The translations under genes and the position numbers were made by a program. The notes under the pieces were generated by a model. The model saw only the letters and a list, made by a program, of their open reading frames with translations. It searched no databases and was not told the DNA's origin. Positions 63,600-64,000 of a stretch of DNA of 64,000 nt are shown one piece after another. Positions within the stretch are counted from its first letter, which is position 1, and every line of letters starts with the position of its first letter. The DNA is from an uncultured Oscillibacter sp. (GTDB lineage: Bacteria > Bacillota > Clostridia > Oscillospirales > Oscillospiraceae), in NCBI GenBank assembly GCA_900770295.1, contig CAAGJQ010000083.1, positions 1 to 64,000 of the forward strand. Reading direction: 5' to 3'.

Positions 63600-63758
63600 A
63601 GACGCCTCCTTACTGAGTTTGATTGAAAAGTCATTTTTCCAAGGATAAACTGAGAAGCAATGGTATTCTCTTCTACTAATAGCGTTTACTGAATTTTACA
63701 ATGAAATCCCCGGCCTGTCGTTGCCTTTTGGGCTAATATTTCCACTGTTTTTTTGATA

Positions 63759-63777
63759 AAAAAGCAGAGTGCTTTTT
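63759..63777. terminator. Short hairpin with A and T runs
   Basis: AAAAAGCA / TGCTTTTT with GAG loop. It could end the leftward frame that enters from the right edge. 63612-63758 is the AT-rich upstream region of the CoA-disulfide reductase gene and shows no other feature I trust. Confidence 0.5.
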
Positions 63778-63865
63778 GTGACAACGGCAAGCCCATACGG
63801 TCGGCGCTTCAGAGGGCCTAACCAATTGAAAATCTGCTGCGAAACGGAGTTTTATAAATAGGTTT

Positions 63866-64000
63866 TTAGAGAATGGACTGCTTTGAGGGGTAATGAAAAA
63901 CATGGTTTCTTAGGGGACTGGCAGACTGCATTTCCGGGATGGCTTCGGCAAAAATTTCTCCAATGTAAATACCGCGGTCAGGAACCGAAAAGAGGTTCCT
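63866..64000 (-). CDS. Partial leftward ORF running off the right edge
   Basis: Open frame of 44 codons without a start in the window, ending in TAA at 63866-63868. Part of the translation reads VPDRGIYIGEIFAEAIPE, which has protein-like composition, and a terminator-like hairpin follows. A GGAACC...GGTTCC hairpin (63980-64000) lies at its edge. Could be the C-terminus of a real gene or a decayed one; not recognised. Confidence 0.3.
   Translation of the reverse strand, partial: RNLFSVPDRGIYIGEIFAEAIPEMQSASPLRNHVFHYPSKQSIL

Overview
This window looks like the chromosomal replication-origin region of a GC-rich Firmicute, most likely a member of the Oscillospiraceae or a related Clostridia family. 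That placement is inferred from four things: gene content, Firmicutes-type origin synteny (rpmH-rnpA-yidD-yidC-jag to the left; dnaA-dnaN-S4 protein-recF-remB-gyrB-gyrA to the right), a T-box riboswitch, and a monomeric [FeFe] hydrogenase. No rRNA, tRNA, CRISPR array, intact insertion sequence or prophage was seen.

Left arm (1-16 kb). The window opens with a 227-bp tandem repeat rich in hairpins. Rightward genes follow: a GH3 lipoprotein (NagZ-like), an alanyl-tRNA editing protein, msrA, a GntR regulator and threonine dehydrogenase. Leftward genes come next: a purine permease of the AzgA/NCS2 type, an LTA-synthase-like sulfatase, T-box-controlled glyS, and an ECF sigma factor with a membrane partner. 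The conserved block jag-yidC-yidD-rnpA-rpmH runs leftward up to the origin.

Origin and right arm (16-29 kb). Transcription switches direction in the rpmH-dnaA gap. DnaA-box-like sequences cluster between dnaA and dnaN, and a perfect 16-bp parS palindrome lies at the 3' end of recF. gyrB and gyrA follow, then rnhA and nadE.

Accessory and housekeeping genes (29-64 kb). These include a zinc/cadmium-type resistance operon (ArsR regulator, free-standing HMA protein, methyltransferase, P-type ATPase) with a clear operator. Two OmpR-type two-component systems follow, the second next to a Gld-like ABC exporter with GldG and DUF4340 proteins. After these come a [FeFe] hydrogenase, a second ECF sigma/anti-sigma pair, a HAD hydrolase and thpR. 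A short-chain/3-hydroxyacyl dehydrogenase pair sits with a LysR regulator, then metG, another LysR gene, a secreted protein next to a third two-component system, a MATE exporter and exonuclease III. The window ends with a sulfur-redox pair: a sulfite-reductase-like siroheme protein and a CoA-disulfide reductase with a rhodanese domain.

The less ordinary material is mostly non-coding. It consists of runs of consecutive hairpins in several intergenic gaps, the tandem hairpin repeat at the left edge, and a duplicated nadE 3' end flanking an insert. All functions are read from motifs in the sequence and recalled family knowledge; no database search was run.
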